Source of the DNA: JBHHZI01 sp046757965 | GTDB taxonomy: Bacteria; Acidobacteriota; Polarisedimenticolia; SMYD01 | NCBI GenBank assembly: GCA_046757965.1 | Contig: JBHHZI010000176.1 | Location: 1 to 6,234, forward strand | Reading direction: 5' to 3' | DNA: 6,234 bases | In this document: positions 1 through 5,618 of the stretch, one piece after another | Layout of the letters: each line of letters starts with the position of its first letter | How positions within the stretch are numbered: the stretch's first letter is position 1 | Position numbers and translations under genes: made by a program | Notes under the pieces: model-generated | What the model saw: the letters and a program-made list of their open reading frames with translations, nothing else | The model's database searches: none | Told to the model about the DNA's origin: nothing

Positions 1-1084
1 GCTGCGACGGGTCGATGCGGACCGGCCAGAGGTCGGGCGCGCACGACGTGCACAGGCGGGTTTCCTCGCCAATGAGATGTCGCAGCAGGTCTTCCATTGA
101 CTGAACGATGCCGCTCATGTCGACCACCCGGGGCTGGACCAGATCCATGCGGCTGAACGACAGGAGCCGCCGGATGAGATGGGACGCCTCGCTCGCGGTG
201 TCCATCGCCGCGTCCATGCGGCGCACCTGCGCGGGATCACCCCCGCAGTGCAAACGGCACACCTCACAGTAGCCGCGGATGGCTCCGAGGTAGTTGCTGA
301 TATCGTGGGCCAGTCCACCCGCGAGCCGGCCGACCGCCTCCAGCTTCTGCGCCTGCCGCAGTTCCGCTTCCTTCTGGCGAAGGATACGTTCGGCGTGGCG
401 CCGGCGACGATCGCGGGCAGTCAGGGCCCCGACCGCCGCGATCACGAGACCGAGCCAGACGCCGATGATCAGGCCCAGATAGAGTCGCGACCGGCGCCGC
501 TCGCGTGCAGCCAGATCTCTCAGGCCCTCGCTGAGCCGACGTGAGTCATCGAGGATCCCGATGAACAGCGCGTCGAACTCCTGGTCCATCGCCGTCCCGA
601 TGCCGGCGTGCTCCTGGTAGCGCTCCAGCGAGAAACTCTTGAGATGGATGAGCCGGTCCTTGAGGGCTTCCCCGCTCTCCCGGAGATGTGGATCCTTCAA
701 CGCGGTCACCGGCTCACCTGCCAGGCCCGGAGCCCCCCCCTGCATGACCGCCAGCACCAGACTCAGCGCGCGGTCCAGATCACTCCAGACCTCGTCGATA
801 TCGACGTCCGGATCGCCGGTGAGGAACTCCTCCAGCCACAGATGCGACGTGGCCACCGCCAGTTCCAGCCCATGAACCGCGTTCTGCACCCGAACCAGGT
901 CGACGGCAGTCTGTTCGCTCTCATGGCAGGTCCACAGCAAGAGACCGATCGAGATCAGGCCCAGCGCCAGAACCAAGGCCGGCGTCGCGTGGGCCGCCAT
1001 CACCAGCGGCCGCGATCCCTCGGCCTTCAGGGGTGCAGGATGACCCGCCGGGTCACTGCTGACGTCGCGGTCTCGCGGGCTCAC
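1..1084 (-). CDS. Membrane sensor histidine kinase, partial (C-terminal ATPase domain beyond left edge)
   Basis: The reading frame stays open from 1084 down to the left edge, giving 361 visible residues. Numbered from a GTG start at 1084, there is a hydrophobic segment at about 36-52, then about 148 residues with no motif I recognise (probably periplasmic and helical), then a second hydrophobic segment at about 201-223. An Arg-rich stretch and a charged helix (ending QAQKLEAVGRLAGG) follow. The HisKA-type H-box LAHDISNYLGAI has the likely phosphoacceptor at His260. No HAMP or PAS domain is visible. The N, G1 and G2 boxes of the ATPase domain would lie off the window. The kinase presumably autophosphorylates on His260 and passes the phosphate to the regulator encoded just upstream. 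The start is uncertain. GTG 1084 overlaps a tiny upstream frame but its GGAG is only 2 nt away, while GTG 1003 or ATG 1000 follow a GAGGGA and would start just before the first membrane segment. The dimerisation domain has an unusual cysteine cluster (C273, C276, C280, C345, C348). Confidence 0.9.
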   Translation of the reverse strand, partial: MSPRDRDVSSDPAGHPAPLKAEGSRPLVMAAHATPALVLALGLISIGLLLWTCHESEQTAVDLVRVQNAVHGLELAVATSHLWLEEFLTGDPDVDIDEVWSDLDRALSLVLAVMQGGAPGLAGEPVTALKDPHLRESGEALKDRLIHLKSFSLERYQEHAGIGTAMDQEFDALFIGILDDSRRLSEGLRDLAARERRRSRLYLGLIIGVWLGLVIAAVGALTARDRRRRHAERILRQKEAELRQAQKLEAVGRLAGGLAHDISNYLGAIRGYCEVCRLHCGGDPAQVRRMDAAMDTASEASHLIRRLLSFSRMDLVQPRVVDMSGIVQSMEDLLRHLIGEETRLCTSCAPDLWPVRIDPSQ

Positions 1085-1109
1085 CGCTCCCGCACCGCCG
1101 CGACGGCCA

Positions 1110-1787
1110 TCATGCCCGCGAGCTGCGAAGCACGAACCCGGTTCCTCTCACGGTGTGCAGCAGTCTGGTGGGTCGATCCCCGTCGATCTTGCGGCGCAGC
1201 CTGTGGATGGTCACGTCGACAGCGTTGCCGGCCGGGTCGAGAGCATCTTGCCAGACCTGCTCGGCAAGCTGTCCCCTGCTGACGAGCTGATCCTTGCGCA
1301 GCAGGAAATACTCCAGCACCGCGAACTCACGTGGCGTCAACTGGACCGGCTGTCCCGCCACGGACACCTGATGGCTTGCCGGATCCATGACGAGATCCCC
1401 GGCGACGAACGGGGTGAACTCTCGCTTCTCGCGGCGCCGCAGGAGGCTCCTCACGCGGGCCAGCAACTCCGCGACCGAGAAGGGCTTGGTGAGGTAGTCA
1501 TCAGCTCCCGCATCGAGACCTTCCACACGACAGCGCACCGTGCTGCTGGCCGTGAGCATCAGCACCGGCACCTGGTATCCGTCTTCCCGCCACTGCCGGA
1601 CAAGTTGCAGACCGGAAATCCCGGGCAGCGTCCAGTCGAGGATGATCAGGTCGAAGGACAGATCGTCGATCAGTTCCTCGACACCCTCCGCGGACGACGC
1701 CGTGCTCACGCCGTGGCCTGCACCGGTCAGAACGTCGCGCAGCAGCGCGGCCATCCGCCTGTTGTCCTCGATGACGAGTATCTTCAC
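1110..1787 (-). CDS. OmpR/PhoB-family DNA-binding response regulator
   Basis: This is a 225-residue two-domain regulator from a GTG start at 1787. The receiver domain (about 1-115) opens with MKILVIEDN and has the acidic pair E7/D8, phosphoacceptor Asp51 (LIILDWTLPG), the switch Thr79 (MLTAS) and the conserved Lys101 (LTKPF). The C-terminal half (about 128-225) is a winged helix of the OmpR type, with LTPREFAVLEYFL, the recognition-helix region DVTIHRLRRKI and the terminal wing HTVRGTGFVL. The frame is open further upstream to a GTG at 1853. I prefer 1787 because it gives the standard receiver N-terminus and full family length, and a GGGA lies 5 nt before it. The kinase gene follows on the same strand, so the two form a cognate pair and probably an operon. 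It should bind DNA as a phosphorylation-dependent dimer. Its regulon, and the signal, cannot be read from the sequence. Confidence 0.95.
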   Translation of the reverse strand: MKILVIEDNRRMAALLRDVLTGAGHGVSTASSAEGVEELIDDLSFDLIILDWTLPGISGLQLVRQWREDGYQVPVLMLTASSTVRCRVEGLDAGADDYLTKPFSVAELLARVRSLLRRREKREFTPFVAGDLVMDPASHQVSVAGQPVQLTPREFAVLEYFLLRKDQLVSRGQLAEQVWQDALDPAGNAVDVTIHRLRRKIDGDRPTRLLHTVRGTGFVLRSSRA

Positions 1788-1888
1788 CGTGTTCCCACAC
1801 GCATCGCCCCCCGGACAAGAACCCGCGGCTCCGTCTCGGACGCAGCTGGACACAGGCCATGTTCGATGCCGGGCGAAGATCTCCCTAT

Positions 1889-1919
1889 CTTATATGCCAC
1901 GAGTGTGCCAGGTTGTCAA
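1889..1919 (-). promoter_or_regulatory. Sigma-70-type promoter for the two-component operon
   Basis: On the minus strand, a perfect -35 hexamer TTGACA (1914-1919) is followed by TATAAG (1889-1894), which matches the -10 consensus at five of six positions. The spacer is 19 bp, longer than the optimal 17. This is the most AT-rich stretch of the intergenic region. Transcription would start near 1882, giving a leader of roughly 95 nt before the GTG at 1787. The long spacer suggests a weak or activator-dependent promoter. This is inferred from sequence only. Confidence 0.6.
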
Positions 1920-2047
1920 CGGCTCGCCGACGCGTGGGCAGGAGGACGCGTTTCCGGAACCCTGCCTGCGGGTGCGTCATTTCACCCTGCCGCCGGTGCC
2001 CCCCCGCCTCGCATCTGGACCGAACCCGGCCAACCCGCGATGTCTGT

Positions 2048-2079
2048 CGGGCGTCGCCACGACGGGCGCGACACGCCCG
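2048..2079. repeat. Imperfect inverted repeat in the divergent intergenic region
   Basis: CGGGCGT (2048-2054) pairs with ACGCCCG (2073-2079). The adjacent CGC (2055-2057) pairs with GCG (2068-2070) after a 2-nt bulge, leaving a 10-nt loop. It lies about 87 bp upstream of the HEXXH start. It could be an operator or a leader hairpin, but in such GC-rich DNA it may be chance. Confidence 0.3.
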
Positions 2080-2165
2080 GTCGGCTCGCATTGTACCCTG
2101 GGGAGAGAAGACGTCCGCCGCGGAACATCTCCAGCGGTGACACGCCCGTCGATCCGGATGAGTCC

Positions 2166-2717
2166 ATGATGTCCGCTCACCGCCTTTCCAGCGTCTCGCC
2201 GCCCGCCGCACTGATCGACTCTGCGGTGAGATGGATTCACGGGCTGCGAGACGACCTGCTGACAGGAAGCCGGACGCTCACCGCCGCGGAGCGCGTCCTG
2301 TTCGCGCCGCACTTCCCGGTCGCGGTCCTGCGTTCCGTGCGGATCGCCGTCGTCGACGCCGTGGCATCCCCGGCGCTGTCGGACGCGGCGCGTGCGTCCC
2401 GGCTGGATCGCCTCCTCGACTTCTCGGACCTCGAGGCGCTGACCCTGGTGGATACCATCGTTCTGGTGCGCGCCGGCATGCCGGCTCCGGCGCACATCAT
2501 GTCGTTGCTGTTTCACGAGCTGGTCCATGTGACCCAGTTTCGCCAGGTCGGCTGCGTCGGGTTCGTCGACCGCTACCTGCACGACTGGCTCGCCAGCCGG
2601 TACGACTACGGCGCCATCAGGGCCGAGCGCCAGGCGTTCGCCCTGGAGAGCCGGTTCACCCGCAGGCCGGGCCGATCGGTCCCGGTGGCACGGCTGGTGT
2701 CCCGGGCGATGTGTTAG
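2166..2717 (+). CDS. Small HEXXH-motif protein, putative zinc metallopeptidase-like
   Basis: This is a 183-residue protein starting at one of two adjacent ATG codons (2166 or 2169). The frame is open far upstream, but only this part looks coding and there is no nearer in-frame start. The centre carries LLFHELVHVTQF, an HEXXH zinc-binding motif (H117, E118, H121). A downstream acidic segment, IRAERQAFALE, supplies E154 or E161 as a possible third zinc ligand, about 33-40 residues on, as in gluzincin-like folds. The layout HELxHxxQF, then a Tyr-rich stretch, then ExxAxxxE recalls small uncharacterised HEXXH proteins in bacterial genomes. I cannot name the family. No signal peptide or membrane segment is visible, so it is probably cytoplasmic. 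The murB start follows its stop by 9 bp, which suggests cotranscription. Peptidase activity is an inference from the motif alone. Confidence 0.8.
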   Translation: MMSAHRLSSVSPPAALIDSAVRWIHGLRDDLLTGSRTLTAAERVLFAPHFPVAVLRSVRIAVVDAVASPALSDAARASRLDRLLDFSDLEALTLVDTIVLVRAGMPAPAHIMSLLFHELVHVTQFRQVGCVGFVDRYLHDWLASRYDYGAIRAERQAFALESRFTRRPGRSVPVARLVSRAMC

Positions 2718-2726
2718 CGTCGCGAG

Positions 2727-3635
2727 ATGGCCACGCGGACACTCGAGCAACGCCTGCGCGACGCCGGTTTCCGGGGCGAGTTGCGCCCGGATGAGCCGCT
2801 GGCGCGGCACACGACCTACCAGATCGGAGGCCCGGCGGAACTGCTGGCCACGCCGCGCGACAGGAATGACCTGCTCGGCTGTCTGGCCTGGGCGCGGGCC
2901 GCGGGCGTACCGTACCGCCTGCTGGGGAACGGCTCGAATCTGCTGGTCCATGACCTCGGCGTGCCGGGCGTCGTCATCCGGCTGCGCAAGGTTCTCGACG
3001 ACATCACGCGGGAAGGAGAATCTCTCCTCTGCGGGGCCGGCGCCTCCTTTCCGGCCGTGGCCAACCAGGCGACCGAGGCCGGCCTGGCGGGTCTGGAGTT
3101 TGCCACCGGTATCCCCGGCACGGTCGGCGGCGCCATCGTCATGAACGCCGGCTGGCACGAGCACGAGACCGGCGCCGTCGTCGACTGGGTCGAGGCCGTC
3201 GACGTGGAGGGCCGCGTGACGACGTACTCTGCTGCGGAGTGCGCCTTCGGCTACCGGACCAGCCGCTTCCGCAGGACGCGCGAGATCATCCTGGCGGCCC
3301 GCTTCACCCTCCGACCGCAGGATTCGTCCGCCATCGGCGCCACCGTGTCGGCGTTTGCCGCCGCGCGCAAGGCCAACCAGCCGACGGCCGTGCCGTCGTG
3401 CGGCTCGGTCTACCTGAAACCGGATGGCGACTTCGCGGGCCGGCTGATCGAGGCCGCCGGCCTGAAGGGACGACGTCACGGCGGGATCGAGGTCTCCCGT
3501 CTACACGCCAATTTCTTCATCAATCGCGGCGGTGGAACCTGCGCCGACGTGCAGGCGTTGATGGAAGAGGTCGAGACCGCCGTGCGGGAGCAGTCCGGCG
3601 TCCGTCTCGAGCGCGAGGTCGAGTGCTGGGAGTGA
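2727..3635 (+). CDS. murB: UDP-N-acetylenolpyruvoylglucosamine reductase (MurB)
   Basis: This is a complete 302-residue FAD-dependent enzyme. It reduces UDP-GlcNAc-enolpyruvate to UDP-MurNAc with NADPH in the cytoplasmic stage of peptidoglycan synthesis. The N-terminal region has HTTYQIGGPAE (28-38). The FAD-binding domain shows LLGNGSNLLV (65-74) and the glycine-rich FATGIPGTVGGAIVMNAG (125-142). The substrate domain has GYRTSRF (175-181), PSCGSVYLKP (223-232) with the proton-donor Ser227, HANFFIN (260-266) and a C-terminal catalytic Glu, probably E297 in LEREVE. Its length and the GYRTSRF segment fit the shorter type II MurB rather than the longer E. coli form. The ATG at 2727 fits the usual N-terminus, and only a weak GCGAG precedes it, so translation may be coupled to the HEXXH gene 9 bp upstream. 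No other cell-wall gene is present, so this copy lies outside the usual murC-murB-ddl setting. Confidence 0.97.
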   Translation: MATRTLEQRLRDAGFRGELRPDEPLARHTTYQIGGPAELLATPRDRNDLLGCLAWARAAGVPYRLLGNGSNLLVHDLGVPGVVIRLRKVLDDITREGESLLCGAGASFPAVANQATEAGLAGLEFATGIPGTVGGAIVMNAGWHEHETGAVVDWVEAVDVEGRVTTYSAAECAFGYRTSRFRRTREIILAARFTLRPQDSSAIGATVSAFAAARKANQPTAVPSCGSVYLKPDGDFAGRLIEAAGLKGRRHGGIEVSRLHANFFINRGGGTCADVQALMEEVETAVREQSGVRLEREVECWE

Positions 3636-3723
3636 CCGCAGGAGCCGGACGCCGGGCCGCGCCCCGGCATCCACCGGCACGACGGATCATCGCGTCAGGA
3701 CTCTCTGCTACATTGAACGGGTC
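3636..3723 (+). promoter_or_regulatory. Intergenic gap with possible weak promoter before the dehydrogenase
   Basis: These 88 bp separate murB from the dehydrogenase. An extended -10-like element, TGCTACATT (3706-3714), ends 9 bp before the GTG start, but no -35 hexamer is seen at the right distance. If used, transcripts would start within a few bases of the GTG and be almost leaderless. No hairpin with a T-run follows murB, so read-through from murB is equally possible. Confidence 0.25.
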
Positions 3724-5190
3724 GTGGACGAGATCCTGCACCATATCGACGGGAAGGAGACCGCAGCGGCGGCGGGCGACTGGCTGGACAACATCGAGCC
3801 GGCCACGGGCGAGAAGATCTCCCGCGTTGCCGCGGGCAACTCCGAGGACGTGGACGCCGCCGTGTCCGCGGCCCGGCACGCCTTTCCAGGCTGGGCCGCC
3901 ACGCCGGCCCCACAACGCGCCGACCTGCTGCTGCGCCTTGCCGACGCGCTGGAATCGCACCGTGACGACCTGGCCCGGGCGGAATCGATCGACACCGGCA
4001 AGCCGCTGCGCCTGGCCCGGAGTCTCGATATTCCCCGTGCGGTCCGCAATCTGCGGTTCTTTGCCACCGCCGTCCTCCACGCCCACTCGGAAGCCCACCT
4101 GACCGACGGCCAGGCCCTCAACTACACCCTGCGCCAGCCGCGGGGAGTGGCCGGTGTCATCTCGCCCTGGAACCTGCCGCTGTATCTGCTGACCTGGAAG
4201 ATCGCCCCGGCGCTCGCCACCGGGAACTGCGTCGTGGCAAAGCCATCCGAGATGACGCCGACGACCGCCTCCTGTCTGGCCCGCCTGTCGGCGGAGGTCG
4301 GCTTTCCGCCCGGCGTGCTCAACATCGTGCACGGACGTGGGCCGGAAGCCGGCGCCGCGATCTGTGCCCATCCCGACGTTCCCACCATCGCCTTCACCGG
4401 CGGCACGGCCACCGGCGCCCGGATCGCGAAGGTGGCCGCCCCGCTGTTCAAGAAGATCGGCCTCGAACTCGGGGGCAAGAACCCCGGCATCGTCTTCGCG
4501 GACGCGGACCTCGCGGCAGCGGTCGAAACCTGCGTGCGCGCCGCCTTTGCCAACCAGGGCCAGATCTGTCTCTGCGCCTCCCGGCTTCTCGTACAGCGCG
4601 CCATCTTCGACCCGTTCATGGAGCGTCTGGTCGACGGGACGCGCGCGCTGCGTGTGGGAGACCCGCTCTCGGACGGCACCGACCAGGGAGCCCTCATCTC
4701 GGCGGCTCACCGGGACAAGGTGCTCTCCTTCATCGACGCCGCCCGTGCCGACGGCGGCACCATTCACTGCGGTGGAACGCGCCCGGATGATCTGCCGGCG
4801 CGCTGCGCCGACGGCGCCTTCGTGACGCCGACCATCATCACGGGCCTGCCGGCCGACTGCCGGGTGAACCAGGAGGAGATCTTCGGCCCGGTGGTCACCG
4901 TCACCCCGTTCGACCACGAGGACGAGGCCGTCACACTCGCCAACGGGACACGCTACGGACTGGCTGCCACCCTCTGGACACGCGACGTCGCCCGGGCCCA
5001 CCGCGTGGCGGCACGCCTCGACGCCGGCACGGTGTGGGTGAACTGCTGGCTGTTGCGGGACCTGCGGGTGCCGTTCGGCGGCATGAAACAATCGGGTGTC
5101 GGACGCGAGGGTGGCCAGGACGCCCTGCACTTCCACACCGAGCCGAAGAACGTGTGTGTCCACATGTCTCCGGCGGAGCCGGCCTCTTGA
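3724..5190 (+). CDS. ALDH8-type aldehyde dehydrogenase, probable 2-aminomuconate 6-semialdehyde dehydrogenase
   Basis: This is a complete 488-residue NAD-dependent aldehyde dehydrogenase of usual family length. It starts at GTG 3724; the next in-frame Met lies deep inside the fold. Visible motifs are PWNLPLYLLTWKIAPAL with oxyanion Asn150, AKPSE with Lys173, FTGGTATG (224-231) for the nucleotide, LELGGKNP with general base Glu248, FANQGQIC with nucleophile Cys282, and EIFGPV with Glu385. The segment WVNCWLLRDLRVPFGGMKQSG (438-458), the DIPR segment (102-105) and the ending TEPKNVCV resemble the ALDH8A1/AmnC/NbaE group from memory. That group oxidises 2-aminomuconate (or 2-hydroxymuconate) semialdehyde in tryptophan, kynurenine and aminophenol breakdown. 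R105 and R445 may bind the substrate carboxylate. The RidA-like gene overlapping its stop codon favours the amino over the hydroxy substrate. Family assignment is firm; the exact substrate is inferred. Confidence 0.9.
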   Translation: MDEILHHIDGKETAAAAGDWLDNIEPATGEKISRVAAGNSEDVDAAVSAARHAFPGWAATPAPQRADLLLRLADALESHRDDLARAESIDTGKPLRLARSLDIPRAVRNLRFFATAVLHAHSEAHLTDGQALNYTLRQPRGVAGVISPWNLPLYLLTWKIAPALATGNCVVAKPSEMTPTTASCLARLSAEVGFPPGVLNIVHGRGPEAGAAICAHPDVPTIAFTGGTATGARIAKVAAPLFKKIGLELGGKNPGIVFADADLAAAVETCVRAAFANQGQICLCASRLLVQRAIFDPFMERLVDGTRALRVGDPLSDGTDQGALISAAHRDKVLSFIDAARADGGTIHCGGTRPDDLPARCADGAFVTPTIITGLPADCRVNQEEIFGPVVTVTPFDHEDEAVTLANGTRYGLAATLWTRDVARAHRVAARLDAGTVWVNCWLLRDLRVPFGGMKQSGVGREGGQDALHFHTEPKNVCVHMSPAEPAS

Positions 5191-5618
5191 CCGACGCCGA
5201 CAGGCCGGGGCGCATCACCAGTTCTCGCGCCCCGGAGCCGGTGGGAGCGTTTCCCCACGCCCGCCGCGTCGGCCACCTGCTGTTCCTGTCAGGCATGGGA
5301 CCGCGCTGTCGGGGCCGCGCCGCGATTCCGGGCGTTGTCACCGATGACGCCGGCCGGGTCGTCATGCATGACATCGAGGTCCAGACGAAGGCCGTGTTCG
5401 ACAACATTCGCACCGTGCTGGAGGACTCCGGCTCCGGCTGGGACCGGATCGTCGACGTGACGGTGTTTCTCACCGACATGGCCCGGGACTTCGATGTCTT
5501 CAACCGGCTCTACGCCGAGGCGTTCGAAACCTGTCAGCCCACGCGCACGACCGTCGAGGTGGGTTCCCTGCCGACACCGATCGCCGTGGAGCTGAAGGTG
5601 ATCGCCACCATCGACTGA
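5187..5618 (+). CDS. RidA/YjgF-family protein, probable 2-aminomuconate deaminase
   Basis: This is a 143-residue protein. I place the start at TTG 5187, which overlaps the dehydrogenase stop as TTGA. A GGCGGAG sequence lies about 8 nt upstream, and no ATG or GTG gives a sensible N-terminus. The frame is open further upstream only as a shadow of the dehydrogenase. Motifs are APEPVGAFPHARRVG (15-29), LLFLSGMGPR (31-40), IPGV, DVTVFLTDM (90-98), QPTRTTVEVG (117-126) with the conserved substrate-carboxylate Arg120, and PIAVELKVIATID (131-143) with Glu135. The FPHxRR and SGxGPR segments resemble RidA paralogues annotated as 2-aminomuconate deaminase, rather than the housekeeping imine deaminase. 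It would hydrolyse the product of the upstream dehydrogenase, releasing ammonia. RidA proteins usually form trimers with active sites between subunits. The tight overlap implies translational coupling. The family is sure; the specific substrate rests on context and remembered similarity. Confidence 0.88.
   Translation: MTDADRPGRITSSRAPEPVGAFPHARRVGHLLFLSGMGPRCRGRAAIPGVVTDDAGRVVMHDIEVQTKAVFDNIRTVLEDSGSGWDRIVDVTVFLTDMARDFDVFNRLYAEAFETCQPTRTTVEVGSLPTPIAVELKVIATID

Larger units (their letters stand above)
1788..2165. other. Divergent intergenic region
   Basis: These 378 bp separate the minus-strand regulator from the plus-strand HEXXH gene. They hold the minus-strand promoter at 1889-1919 and its leader, including a 5-bp hairpin with a GGGA loop next to the regulator start (1788-1801). 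There is also a run of seven C at 1999-2005 and an imperfect inverted repeat at 2048-2079. I see no convincing plus-strand promoter. Short open frames cross the region on both strands, but they have arginine- and cysteine-rich random composition and no recognisable domain, so I do not call a gene here. Confidence 0.6.

Noticed and set aside
608..1282. 224-codon plus-strand frame opposite the kinase and the end of the regulator
   Set aside because: The minus strand encodes a continuous kinase with two membrane segments and an H-box, and the regulator's winged helix. The plus frame is a shadow.
1788..1853. N-terminal extension of the response regulator from GTG 1853
   Set aside because: It would add 22 residues ahead of a standard MKILVIEDN receiver start. 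The GTG at 1787 has a GGGA at suitable distance and fits family length.
1859..2140. 93-codon cysteine-containing open frame in the intergenic region, plus strand
   Set aside because: It has arginine-rich random-looking composition, no recognisable motif and no clear ribosome site, and it overlaps the minus-strand promoter.
1155..2165. Long upstream extension of the HEXXH gene reading frame
   Set aside because: It runs antisense through the response regulator and the intergenic promoter and shows no domain. The HEXXH protein plausibly begins at the ATG pair at 2166/2169.
1977..3479. 500-codon open frame on the minus strand opposite the HEXXH gene and murB
   Set aside because: It is antisense to two genes with clear family motifs. 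Its protein is Arg/Gly/Ala-rich with no domain, as expected from GC-rich codon bias on the opposite strand.
3520..5163. 547-codon open frame on the minus strand opposite the dehydrogenase
   Set aside because: The dehydrogenase on the plus strand has all catalytic motifs at full length. The antisense frame has low-complexity composition and no recognisable fold.
5034..5186. N-terminal extension of the RidA protein from ATG 5034
   Set aside because: The extra 51 residues lie wholly inside the dehydrogenase gene and do not look like RidA sequence. The TTG at 5187 has a good ribosome site and gives normal family length.
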